Below, in pieces: positions 16,363 to 24,734 of a stretch of DNA of 64,000 nt. The stretch is taken from NCBI GenBank assembly GCA_963846775.1, contig CAWJXB010000001.1:186001-250000 (forward strand), given 5' to 3'. The stretch is from CAVYXA01 sp963846775 (GTDB lineage Bacteria; Verrucomicrobiota; Verrucomicrobiia; Chthoniobacterales; UBA10450). Numbering within the stretch: the stretch's first letter is position 1; the number at the start of each line of letters is the position of its first letter. Under the pieces are notes generated by a model. It was not told the DNA's origin, ran no database searches, and worked only from the letters and a program-made list of their open reading frames with translations. Position numbers and translations under genes: made by a program.

Positions 16363-16504
16363 CCCAAAACTTAACTCCAGCTTTTCCAGATGCGCAAAAG
16401 TTTTTGGTGTAGCCACGGCGGCCTGTCGCGGTGCCGCAGCAGAGACGAGCTGCGACAGCCTCCTGCGCGCCGGAGCGCTTCGGCGGTGGCGCGAACGGAG
16501 GCGG

Positions 16505-17716
16505 CTATAAGAGCGGCTGCAATTCTTCGCGTTTCGTTTGCAATCGCAATTGGCCGCACGCCGCTTCGATGTCGTGACCTTTTTCACGCCGCAGCGTGGC
16601 TGCGATTCCCGCGTGGCGCAGGATCGACAAAAATTTCTCCTGCCGATTCCGCGATGGCCGCGTCCACGTCAGACCTTGCACCGCGTTGTACGGGATCAAG
16701 TTCACTTTGGCCGAGAGACGCCGCGCATGCTTGGCCAGCAAATGCGCCTGATCTTCCGAATCGTTCACATCCGCGATCAAAATGTATTCGAACGTGATCC
16801 GCTGTTTCTTGTGCTGCATGTAGTATTCGCAAGCCGATAACAAGATGTCGATGTTGTAACGGCGATTGATTGGCATGATTTGATTGCGGACTTCGTCGGT
16901 CGCGCCATGCAGCGAGATGGCCAGACGAATTTGTAACGGTTCATCGGCCAGCTTCTTGATCTGCGGCGCCAATCCGCTCGTCGAAACGGTAATGTGCCGC
17001 GCGCCGATGCCGAGGCCCCACGGCGCGTTAATGATCCGGATCGCTCGAATCACATTATCGAAATTGGCCAGCGGTTCGCCCATCCCCATGAACACGATGT
17101 TGTCGATCTTCTCACCGGTAGCCCGTTCGATTGCGATCAATTGATCGACAATTTCGTTCGCCCTTAGATTTCGCGAAAAACCTTCCAGGCCGCTCGCGCA
17201 AAATTTGCAGCCGTAAGCGCAACCGACCTGAGTGGAAACGCAAATTGTCCGGCGATCCGATCGGTTGCCATACAGCGCAGGGGAGGCCGGAATCAAGACG
17301 GATTCAATCAGGTTGTCGTCGCTCAGCCGGAAGAGAAATTTCCGTGTCGTGTCTTGCGATCCGAGAACGCGCACGATGTCAATCTTGCTGGACGCAAACT
17401 TTTCCGCGAGCCGCGTGCGCAATGCCTGCGGCAAATCGGTCATTTGCTCGAACGTATCTACGCGCTTCTGATAGAGCCAATCGACGATTTGTCCGGCGCG
17501 ATAATTCGGTTCGCCCAGTTCGCGCAGCTCCTCCTCAAGCTCGCTCAGAAGAAGCGACTTGATGTCGCCGAGCCTCCCTCCGACGGGCAGCTCCTTCACA
17601 TCGGGCGAGACTTGACGGGCTAGGAGACCAGGAGAAGGAGCTGGGCGAACCAGCCGATTGGACGAATCGGCTGCCCTACCGGCGCGATGCGGGTCGATCT
17701 TCCGCGGCGTTGTCAC
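16505..17716 (-). CDS. rlmN: 23S rRNA (adenine2503-C2)-methyltransferase RlmN
   Basis: Radical-SAM enzyme methylating C2 of A2503 in 23S rRNA (and A37 of some tRNAs). Visible: NYRAGQIVDWLYQKRVDTF, the CxxxCxxC cluster site in TQVGCAYGCKFCASGLEGF, MGMGEPLANFDNV, ISLHGATDEVRNQIMPINRR and the C-terminal RREKGHDIEAACGQL with the second catalytic Cys. The protein has an extra N-terminal stretch of about 45 residues before the normal core (DIKSLLLSELEEELRELGEP). That stretch is encoded by palindromic repeat DNA (17585-17680), so the extension may be repeat-derived or translation may start later. Confidence 0.94.
   Translation of the reverse strand: MTTPRKIDPHRAGRAADSSNRLVRPAPSPGLLARQVSPDVKELPVGGRLGDIKSLLLSELEEELRELGEPNYRAGQIVDWLYQKRVDTFEQMTDLPQALRTRLAEKFASSKIDIVRVLGSQDTTRKFLFRLSDDNLIESVLIPASPALYGNRSDRRTICVSTQVGCAYGCKFCASGLEGFSRNLRANEIVDQLIAIERATGEKIDNIVFMGMGEPLANFDNVIRAIRIINAPWGLGIGARHITVSTSGLAPQIKKLADEPLQIRLAISLHGATDEVRNQIMPINRRYNIDILLSACEYYMQHKKQRITFEYILIADVNDSEDQAHLLAKHARRLSAKVNLIPYNAVQGLTWTRPSRNRQEKFLSILRHAGIAATLRREKGHDIEAACGQLRLQTKREELQPLL
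17585..17680. repeat. Palindromic repeat unit overlapping the 5' end of rlmN
   Basis: Outer GGGCAG/CTGCCC (17585-17590, 17671-17676), inner CAGCTCCTTC/GAAGGAGCTG (17588-17597, 17634-17643) and a hairpin AGCCGATT-GGACG-AATCGGCT (17652-17672) followed by GCCCTACC. It is coding in the rlmN frame. Confidence 0.6.
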
Positions 17717-17879
17717 AGCAAAGCCTACGAGAATGCCGTGCTTGCATCAACGATGCTCTATCTGCATTCGCGTTCGAGGAGCCCGCCGAAATCAGGGATG
17801 AGCGTGGCAAAAGATGATCTTCCCGTCCCGGCCACGATTTGTCGGGCAAGGCGCGCTCCTTTTCGCTAAAAGACAGGGA

Positions 17880-18536
17880 ATGTCGAAATACGAACCGACC
17901 TCACGCCGGCCGATCGCGCGAATGTTTCGGCAGACTGCGGTTACAGCTACGAATTGGAGCGTGCGAATCGGAATTCCTGCCGATGCGATTTCTTATTTGT
18001 CTATCCTCGCCGCATTTTTCGCCGCATTTTGTTTTTGGAAAGCGAAGGACCACCCATGGCTATTGATTGTTGCTCCGCTGTTTTGTTATGTCCGGCTTTG
18101 GTTCAATATGCTGGACGGGATGGTTGCGGTCGCCGCCGGCAAAGCCAGCTTGCGCGGGGAAATTGTGAATGATCTACCTGATCGCATATCCGATGTGATC
18201 ATTTTTGCCGGCGTTGCTCACAGCGGCTTCATGAAGCCAGTCATCGGCTACTGGGCGGCGATTTTTTCGTTGCTCACGGCTTACGTGGGAATTTTGGGCC
18301 AGGCCATCGGCCAGCGCCGCGAGTTTGGCGGAATCATGTCGAAACCGTGGCGAATGGTAGCATTGGGTATCGGCGCCTTGGCGACATTCGGCTATCGATC
18401 TTATGAGGCCGCGTGGCACGGTTTGAATTTTACGATTCTCGATTGGACTTGCCTCCTTATCATCGCTGGCTGTGTGCAAACCGTCATCGTGCGCTTGAAA
18501 AGAATCATGGCCGCGCTGCAAGATGGAATGCGATGA
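17880..18536 (+). CDS. CDP-alcohol phosphatidyltransferase family protein (YnbA-like)
   Basis: Integral membrane enzyme expected to join a CDP-diacylglycerol to an alcohol. 218 residues from the ATG at 17880 (AGGGA just upstream), with six hydrophobic segments. The signature region is NMLDGMVAVAAGKASLRGEI followed by VNDLPDRISD. Compared with the standard DxxDGxxAR-x8-GxxxDxxxD, positions read NxxDGxxAV and GxxxNxxxD. As I recall, this variant (an N-x-x-D-G-M and N-x-x-x-D form) is shared by YnbA-like members. It is the first gene of a five-gene cassette with cytidylyltransferase, acyltransferase, hydrolase/methyltransferase and phosphatase. Confidence 0.82.
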   Translation: MSKYEPTSRRPIARMFRQTAVTATNWSVRIGIPADAISYLSILAAFFAAFCFWKAKDHPWLLIVAPLFCYVRLWFNMLDGMVAVAAGKASLRGEIVNDLPDRISDVIIFAGVAHSGFMKPVIGYWAAIFSLLTAYVGILGQAIGQRREFGGIMSKPWRMVALGIGALATFGYRSYEAAWHGLNFTILDWTCLLIIAGCVQTVIVRLKRIMAALQDGMR

Positions 18537-19491
18537 TTTCCCCGCAGGCGGCGCTGCATGATCCGGTTTTTCGCGCGTATCTGTTGATCGTCCCGGCTAC
18601 GCTCGCGCTGGGCGGCGCGGTTCTCGGCTTTCTGAGTTGGGGATTGAACAAAGCAGATCGGTGCCGATCTGGAAGACGTATCGGTCGTGGCTTGTTATGG
18701 CGACGATCGGGTTGCTGGTCGTTTTTGCCGGACGCGTGGCCGTCATCGGCGGCGTCACTTTGCTTTCAATTTTTGGATTTAAGGAATTCGCGCGCGCCTC
18801 CGGCTTATATCGCGACTGGTGGATGACCGGCGCGGTTTACGCCGGCATTGTCGCCGTTGGCGTTGCTTCGTTCATGCCTCAGCCGCGCGGCCAGGAACCG
18901 GGCTCGGGCTGGTATGGTCTCTTTGTCGCTGTGCCGGTGTTTGCCATCGCCGTGATTCTCCTCATTCCGATCCTGCGCAACCGCGCCCGGGGCGAATTGC
19001 AAAAGATGTCGTTGAGCATTGTCGGTTTCATTTACATCGGCTGGATGTTCGGGCATTTGGGTTTTCTGGCCAACGCCGTCAATGCCTACGGATTTCTTTG
19101 TTATGTGATTTTCGCGACGGAATTGAACGACGTGAGCGCATTTACATTTGGAAGATTATTTGGCCGGCATCCGCTGCGCAGCGAGATTAGCCCGAACAAG
19201 ACATGGGAAGGCGCTCTCGGCGCCTGGGTGGTGTCGATGATTTTGCCCTGGCTCTTGCGGTTTTCATTTCCGTTTTTTGGCACAACCCAACTGATTCTTA
19301 CCGGCTTGATCGTTGGGATCGGTGGATTGCTCGGCGATCTTTCCATCAGTGTGATCAAGCGCGATATCGGCACCAAAGACATGGGCGCGGCCATCCCCGG
19401 CCATGGCGGCATCCTGGATCGGATCGATAGCCTGGTTTACGTTGCGCCATTGTTCATGCACATGGCAGGATATTATTACGGCCTGCGATGA
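18533..19491 (+). CDS. Phosphatidate cytidylyltransferase-like protein (YnbB-like), frameshifted near the N-terminus
   Basis: Forms CDP-diacylglycerol from phosphatidic acid and CTP. The start ATG at 18533 overlaps the previous stop (ATGA). The first about 40 codons (MISPQAALHDPVFRAYLLIV and a span ending SWGLNK) are in one frame. From about 18655 the protein continues in another frame (SVPIWKTYRSWLVMATIGLL) to the stop at 19491. Two extra bases near 18655 explain the break. The C-terminal signature is intact: SVIKRDIGTKDMGAAIPGHG, GGILDRIDSLVY. About eight membrane spans. Either an assembly error or a broken gene that restarts at a TTG at 18637. Confidence 0.82.
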
Positions 19492-20216
19492 AGACATGGC
19501 ACTACGATTCCGCCAGCGATCTCGATCAATCATTGGTCGATCGCCTTCGGCGATTCCCGCGCGAACCGGACATTCTCGTATACGGACTGCGGGCTTTCGC
19601 AGCATTGATCATTCGCGGGCTGCTGCGGATCTACAATCGGTTCGAGATTATTGGTCACGAAAATCTTCGGACTAATCGCTCGTGCGTCATCGTAGCCAAT
19701 CATTGCAGCCATCTCGATGCCATCTGCCTCCTCGCTGCTCTGCCCCTGCGCAAATTGCATTGCGCTTTTCCGGTCGCGGCCGCGGATTATTTTTTTCAAA
19801 GTGTGCCGCGCACCTGGATCGCCGCCGTGATTGCGAATGCCTTGCCCTTTGCGCGACAGATTCGAGTGCGGCAGAGCCTTTCCATCTGTTGGGAGTTGCT
19901 CGGTAATCCGGGAAATATTTTGATTATCTTCCCGGAAGGCACGCGCTCGAAAACAGGCGAGACCCAGCAATTCAAATCCGGAATCGGCGCGCTTGTAGCG
20001 GGACGCGATGTGCCGGTGGTACCCTGCTATTTGCAGGGCACCTTCCGGGTTTGGCCCAAGGGGCGGCGTTTGCCGCGTCCGGGAAAAATTCGCCTCATTG
20101 TCGGCGCGCCGCGCAATTTTGCATCGCGCAGCGCGGATAAGATCAACATCTCCAACATTGCTGCGGAACTGCACCGCGCGGTGAAGGATTTGCGAGAAAG
20201 CAATGGAACCGACTGA
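19488..20216 (+). CDS. plsC: 1-acyl-glycerol-3-phosphate acyltransferase (PlsC family)
   Basis: Transfers an acyl chain to lysophosphatidic acid or a related acceptor to make phosphatidic acid. 242 residues. Motif I is NHCSHLD (the H-x4-D catalytic pair) and motif III is FPEGTRSKTG; both are intact. A hydrophobic N-terminal stretch (LVYGLRAFAALIIRGLL) anchors it. It overlaps the cytidylyltransferase gene by four bases (ATGA), so substrate for the upstream enzyme could be made by its own neighbour. E. coli ynbABCD has no plsC between ynbB and ynbC. Confidence 0.9.
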   Translation: MKTWHYDSASDLDQSLVDRLRRFPREPDILVYGLRAFAALIIRGLLRIYNRFEIIGHENLRTNRSCVIVANHCSHLDAICLLAALPLRKLHCAFPVAAADYFFQSVPRTWIAAVIANALPFARQIRVRQSLSICWELLGNPGNILIIFPEGTRSKTGETQQFKSGIGALVAGRDVPVVPCYLQGTFRVWPKGRRLPRPGKIRLIVGAPRNFASRSADKINISNIAAELHRAVKDLRESNGTD

Positions 20217-21924
20217 ACACACGATGACGAGTTGGGATGGCACCGAGCTGTTCTATCGCGCATGGCTTCCTGCATTACCGACCGAAAAGGCTCTCCTGCT
20301 TTTTCATCGCGGCCATGAGCACTCCGGCCGATGGCAGGAAACGGTCGATGCTCTTGCTCTTGAAGATGTCGCCGTGTTCGCCTGGGACGCGCGCGGTCAT
20401 GGCCGATCGCCGGGCGAACGCGGGGCCGCGAATAATTTTGCGGACGTGATCCGGGACGTTGATGCATTTGCGCGCCACATCTCTGAGCAGCACGACATTC
20501 CATTTGAGAACATGATCGTTCTCGCTCATAGCTTGGCTGCGGTCAGTGTCGCAGCCTGGGTCCACGATTACGCGCCGCCGATTCGGGCGATGATTCTGGC
20601 CACGGCGGCGTTCCGGGTAAGACTGTACGTTCCGTTTGCAATTCCGCTCCTGCGATTGAGACAAAGGCTGTTTGGTCCGGGAGAGGTGAAGAGCTACGTC
20701 AACGCGAACCTGCTCACGCGTGACCATGAGCAGGCGGCGCAGTACGACGCCGATCCGCTTATCTTTCGTCAGATCGCGGTCAACGTCTTGCTCGACTTGA
20801 ACGACACGGCTGAACGATTGGTCGCCGATGCCGGCGCCATCCAGACTCCGACGTTAATGATCGGCGCCGGCCGGGACTGGGTCGTTCGTCTTGACCGGCA
20901 GCGCGAATTTTTTGAGCAGCTATCGTCGCCGCTTAAGGAAATCGAGATTTATCCGGCTGCTTATCACGCCATTTTTCACGATCAAGATCGGCATTTCGTA
21001 ATAAGCCGCGTTCGCAAGTTTATTCAGGGGCGGTTTACGGAAAGCGTTGTCCGGCCCTCGCTCTTAAACGCCGATCAGACCGGCTACACTCGGAATGAAT
21101 ACGATCGCCTGAAGGCGAGCGGCGGGATGAAATTCGGTCTTGCTCGCGCCGGATTGAGAACAGCCGGCCGGTTGAGTCGCGGTGTGGATATCGGCTGGAG
21201 AAGCGGTTTCGATTCGGGTCTTTCGCTCGATTACGTTTATGAAAACAGGCCACGAGGTTTGCTAGGCGTTGGTCGCTTGATTGACAAATCCTATCTCAAC
21301 AGCATTGGCTGGTGCGGCATTCGGGAACGCAAAGCGAACCTGAAAAATGCGCTACACACTGCGATCGAAAAGCTTCAGGGCGAAGACCGGCCTATTCAAA
21401 TTCTGGACATCGCGTCTGGGGCGGGCCGGTATGTTCTTGAAACAATGCACGAGCTTCCCGCTATCTCGATAACGACGAGGTTGCGCGATTACAAACTGGA
21501 GAACGTCGAGGCAGCGCGCGCTTTGGCTGAGGAATTCGGACTCAAGAATGTAATCGCCGAGCGAGGCGATGCGTTCGATCGCGAGTCATTCGCGGCCATC
21601 ACACCGCGGGCGACAATTGGGATCGTGTCCGGCCTTTACGAGTTGGTTCCGGAAAATGAAGGAGTCTTGAATTCTCTACGCGGCCTTGCCCAGGCGATCG
21701 AGCCGGGCGGTTTTTTGATCTACACGAATCAGCCCTGGCATCCACAGATCGAATTCATTGCCCGCGTTTTGCGAAATCGCGACGGGCAGCCCTGGATCAT
21801 GCGCCGCCGGACCACGGCTGAAATTGATGAACTGGTTCGCGTCGCCGGTTTCAAGAAAATGACGATGGCCGTGGACCAGTGGGGAATGTTTACCGTCTCG
21901 CTCGCGCGGCGGCCCGAATTCTAA
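20203..21924 (+). CDS. Two-domain alpha/beta hydrolase and SAM methyltransferase (YnbC-like)
   Basis: 573 residues. The N-terminal half (about 1-280) is an alpha/beta hydrolase of the monoglyceride-lipase/lysophospholipase kind: VFAWDARGHGRSPGERG, nucleophile region VLAHSLAAVSVAAWV (a G-x-S-x-G variant, AHSLA), Asp in MIGAGRDWVV and His in AAYHAIFHD. The C-terminal half (about 300-573) is a Rossmann-type methyltransferase: ILDIASGAGRYVLE, GDAFDRESF. E. coli YnbC has the same order and size. The gene overlaps plsC by 14 bases. It probably acts on a membrane lipid or its head group; substrate unknown. Confidence 0.83.
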   Translation: MEPTEHTMTSWDGTELFYRAWLPALPTEKALLLFHRGHEHSGRWQETVDALALEDVAVFAWDARGHGRSPGERGAANNFADVIRDVDAFARHISEQHDIPFENMIVLAHSLAAVSVAAWVHDYAPPIRAMILATAAFRVRLYVPFAIPLLRLRQRLFGPGEVKSYVNANLLTRDHEQAAQYDADPLIFRQIAVNVLLDLNDTAERLVADAGAIQTPTLMIGAGRDWVVRLDRQREFFEQLSSPLKEIEIYPAAYHAIFHDQDRHFVISRVRKFIQGRFTESVVRPSLLNADQTGYTRNEYDRLKASGGMKFGLARAGLRTAGRLSRGVDIGWRSGFDSGLSLDYVYENRPRGLLGVGRLIDKSYLNSIGWCGIRERKANLKNALHTAIEKLQGEDRPIQILDIASGAGRYVLETMHELPAISITTRLRDYKLENVEAARALAEEFGLKNVIAERGDAFDRESFAAITPRATIGIVSGLYELVPENEGVLNSLRGLAQAIEPGGFLIYTNQPWHPQIEFIARVLRNRDGQPWIMRRRTTAEIDELVRVAGFKKMTMAVDQWGMFTVSLARRPEF

Positions 21925-21931
21925 CCGTCGC

Positions 21932-23281
21932 GTGCAAGTCTCGCGTCTTAGAGCGTTCGCGGTCTCGGCCGGATTGTCGATCTTGTTTCTTGTCGTTTAC
22001 AGTGGGTGTAACTGGATCACAGCGCAACGCAGCCACGTCGGTTCATTGTATTTCCAATGGGAACACGCCATTCCGTTCCTGCCATTTCTGATTCTTCCCT
22101 ACATGTCGATAGATCTTTTCTTCGTCACCGCGCCATTGCTTTGCCGAACCAACGAGGATCTGCGGATCTTTTCCCGACGAGTGGCGGCTGCGATCTTGAT
22201 CGCCGGGGTTTGCTTTCTGCTCTTCCCGTTGCGTTTTGCTTTTCCGCGGCCTTACGCCGATGGATGGCTCGGCGCGATTTTCGATTGGTTTCGCGGGATG
22301 GATGCGCCCTTTAATCTCCTCCCGTCGCTACACGCCGCGTTGCTGTTGATCCTGGTCGATCTTTACGCGAGAAAACTCCGCGGCGCTTTGCTCATCGCCA
22401 CGATGTGTTGGTTCGTTCTCATCGGGCTCTCGCCTGTGTTTACTTTCCAGCATCATGTCATCGACATCGCTGGAGGGTTCATCCTGGCCGGATATTGCTT
22501 TTATCTTTTTCGGGGACCTTCTCCAAGGCTGCCGGTTGTGGTCAATCGCCGAATCGGCTCCTACTACGCAACGGGAACAGTCCTGGCTTTGTTCTTTGGC
22601 TCGATATTTTGGCCATGGGGCACGTTACTTTTCTGGCCGGCCATTGCTCTGGCGCTTACAGCCAGCGCCTACTTCGGCGTTGGCCCGGTGATTTTTCGCA
22701 AAACAAACGGGAGGCTACCCTGGAGCGCGCGGTTTGTTCTGGCCCCTTGTTTGGCCGGCCAATATTTCTCGCTTCTGTATTATCGTCGACAATGTCGATT
22801 GTGGGATCAAGTAACACCACGCATCTGGATCGGCGGCAAATTGAGCGATCGCGAGGCGGGTAATGCCTTGCGGGCCGGGGTGACTGCGGTGCTTGATTTG
22901 AGCGCGGAATTTTCCGAGGTGAAATCATTTCGCGACCTTAATTATCGAAACATTCCTGTTCTCGATCTGACCGCCCCAACACTGTCGCAACTTTCCGAGA
23001 TGGCGTCGTTCATAGCCGATCAAACCGGAAACGGGATCGTATATGTTCATTGCAAGATCGGCTACTCGCGGAGCGCATCGGCTGTGGCGGCGTATTTAAT
23101 GATGAGCGGCACGGTCGGGACCGCGCAAGAAGCGTTCGCTCTGATTCGGCGGGCGCGGCCTTCTGTTGTTATTCGACCAGAGGCGGCAGCTGCTTTGTCC
23201 GAGTTCGAATCCCGGTTGCGTCGTTCATCCGGAGGTTCGGAATCTTTTCTCCTCGCCTCCCGTGGCATTGGCCACTCATGA
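21932..23281 (+). CDS. PAP2-like membrane phosphatase fused to a dual-specificity phosphatase (YnbD-like)
   Basis: 449 residues with a GTG start at 21932. The N-terminal two thirds hold about eight membrane spans, with a PAP2-like pattern (PFNLLPSLHAALLLILVDLY and TFQHHVIDIAGGFILAGYCF, giving the SLH and H-x-x-x-D type residues). The C-terminal about 150 residues form a cysteine phosphatase: VYVHCKIGYSRSASAVAAYL, i.e. the HCxxGxxRS loop, preceded by a possible general acid in VLDLTAPT. Same fusion as E. coli YnbD. It is the last of the lipid cassette, probably dephosphorylating its lipid product or intermediate. A GATCGACAAT word lies at 21973-21982. Confidence 0.83.
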   Translation: MQVSRLRAFAVSAGLSILFLVVYSGCNWITAQRSHVGSLYFQWEHAIPFLPFLILPYMSIDLFFVTAPLLCRTNEDLRIFSRRVAAAILIAGVCFLLFPLRFAFPRPYADGWLGAIFDWFRGMDAPFNLLPSLHAALLLILVDLYARKLRGALLIATMCWFVLIGLSPVFTFQHHVIDIAGGFILAGYCFYLFRGPSPRLPVVVNRRIGSYYATGTVLALFFGSIFWPWGTLLFWPAIALALTASAYFGVGPVIFRKTNGRLPWSARFVLAPCLAGQYFSLLYYRRQCRLWDQVTPRIWIGGKLSDREAGNALRAGVTAVLDLSAEFSEVKSFRDLNYRNIPVLDLTAPTLSQLSEMASFIADQTGNGIVYVHCKIGYSRSASAVAAYLMMSGTVGTAQEAFALIRRARPSVVIRPEAAAALSEFESRLRRSSGGSESFLLASRGIGHS

Positions 23282-23297
23282 TCGTGCGAATAACCCT

Positions 23298-23723
23298 ATG
23301 AACTACAATGAATTAATTCAGCTCTACTTCGAACGCTCGCACGCGATGCAGGAATATTGGAACCTCTACGTTCTCATCGTCGGCGGCGTCCTGGCATTTT
23401 CATCTTTGCGCAAACAGCCGGCCGCGATTACGACGGCGCTAGTCTGCATCTTGTTTGGTTTATTCGCCTATAACAATCTCGGCGCCATGAAAGACACCAC
23501 GGCACAGCGTTTCGCCACCTTGCAGGGGATCAAAGAGTTCGATTCCGGTGCTGGTGCGGCCGGAACCAGACACATCCGCGACTTGATCGAGCCGACGTTA
23601 ACGCCTGCCACGTACGGAAGCGTGAGAGTTACCCATATTACCAGCGATTTGCTTACAATTGCCGCCCTCTGCGCGATGGAGCTTCGGCGAAGAAGGCTTC
23701 ATCCAGTCCCCGGCAGAGCGTGA
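23298..23723 (+). CDS. Small membrane protein of unknown function
   Basis: 141 residues from the ATG at 23298. Two hydrophobic segments (LYVLIVGGVLAFSSL and ITTALVCILFGLFAYNNLGA) near the N-terminus and a third near residue 120 (ITSDLLTIAALCAMEL). No family recognised. It lies 16 bases after the YnbD-like gene in the same orientation and may belong to the lipid operon. Confidence 0.65.
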   Translation: MNYNELIQLYFERSHAMQEYWNLYVLIVGGVLAFSSLRKQPAAITTALVCILFGLFAYNNLGAMKDTTAQRFATLQGIKEFDSGAGAAGTRHIRDLIEPTLTPATYGSVRVTHITSDLLTIAALCAMELRRRRLHPVPGRA

Positions 23724-23814
23724 TCCGAAAATCACCGCCGCACGAAAAGCACAGACTTGTGGTACCCCCGTGCCGGCCCCCTTGCATCAGACAAGCCTGC
23801 AATTACGTTTCCTC

Positions 23815-23991
23815 GTGTTGCATCGGCTGATTTTTCTGGCGGCAATTGTGTTGTTGCTGGCCGGTTGTGCTTCAGGCCTCGGCGATAGCTCGAGTTCGCA
23901 ATCGGCCGACACCGTACCGGGCGAAAAAGTGCAGGACGACCGTTTTGTCCCGGCAGCCTCGCCCGGAGCTAGCGGCAAGGTCCATTGGTAA
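23815..23991 (+). CDS. Short putative lipoprotein
   Basis: 58 residues from a GTG at 23815. A signal sequence ends in the lipobox LLAGC (VLHRLIFLAAIVLLLAGC), so the mature protein would be an acylated 41-residue Ser/Asp-rich peptide. A GTG at 23770 is an alternative start. No known family. Its placement after the lipid cassette is noted but its role is unknown. Confidence 0.5.
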   Translation: MLHRLIFLAAIVLLLAGCASGLGDSSSSQSADTVPGEKVQDDRFVPAASPGASGKVHW

Positions 23992-24012
23992 TAGCGAGGC
24001 GTGTCGGTACAA

Positions 24013-24306
24013 TCAGTCGCGGCCGAAGACGTCGCGCAATTCGTCTTTGGCGCATTCCAAGACGCGCTTCCGATTTTTCGGCATGTTTTTGCCGGCGCGA
24101 TTGATGTAGAAATTCAACATCGACATCGCTGATTGATAGGGCGTACCTTTACGCCGTTTGCTCGCCTCGGCCGATCGTTTTAGCGAGAGCGCAATCCGCC
24201 GTGGGTTTGTCCATCTAAAAACGCCAGGCTCGAGATCGAGCGCGTCGCTCCGCGCCGTAACGCGAGCCGACCAGCGCGATTTCTTTTTTGCGGCATGAGC
24301 AGCCAT
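24013..24306 (-). CDS. DUF3175 family protein
   Basis: 97 residues, basic, soluble. The conserved block DALDLEPGVFRWTNPRRIAL through SLKRSAEASKRRKGTPYQSA and MSMLNFYINRAGKNMPKNRK is the DUF3175 pattern as I recall it. Function unknown. The longer open frame upstream has no matching sequence character, so the ATG at 24306 (MAAHAAKKKSRW) is used. Between this gene and the next (24307-24473) I see no feature. Confidence 0.75.
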   Translation of the reverse strand: MAAHAAKKKSRWSARVTARSDALDLEPGVFRWTNPRRIALSLKRSAEASKRRKGTPYQSAMSMLNFYINRAGKNMPKNRKRVLECAKDELRDVFGRD

Positions 24307-24473
24307 ATCAGTTCCAATCTTCCTCTTCTCTCTTGAAGCGTAAAAGCGGCAAGGCGCTCCATTGTTTCTTCCCTTTTTGAGGCAGCCAATCCGATCGCTA
24401 CCAAACCAGTAGATGACCTCGCCTAATAGTATTTTCGCAACGCTTGATTCCGACGCGCCCATTTTTTGTTTGA

Positions 24474-24734
24474 TTAGCGCTTTTTCGCCATCCAATGGAG
24501 CGCCAGAGCGGGCGTGAGAAAGAAGAACAAAACGATCAAACGCACACAAAGAAAAAACGCGAGCACGATCCGGCCAAGATCTTTCTCGTTCACGCCGAAA
24601 AGGTGATTGATCCAGCCGGCAGCGGTGTGCCACAGCAGCATGGTGGCGGCAAACATTAACAGCGCCAGCCCGACAGCAATCACGAACGCGCGCAGGAAGA
24701 AATTGCGCAGGAAAATGATCTTCTCTTTATCCAT
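24474..24734 (-). CDS. Small two-span membrane protein
   Basis: 86 residues from the ATG at 24734. Two hydrophobic helices (AFVIAVGLALLMFAATMLLW and IVLAFFLCVRLIVLFFFLTP) with basic ends. Its start overlaps the kynU stop by eight bases (ATGGATAA), so translation is probably coupled to kynureninase. No recognised family; could be a transporter accessory. Confidence 0.7.
   Translation of the reverse strand: MDKEKIIFLRNFFLRAFVIAVGLALLMFAATMLLWHTAAGWINHLFGVNEKDLGRIVLAFFLCVRLIVLFFFLTPALALHWMAKKR

Noticed and set aside
24307..24633. Longer N-terminus for the DUF3175 protein
   Set aside because: The extra 109 residues have no family similarity and biased composition; the ATG at 24306 starts the conserved domain.
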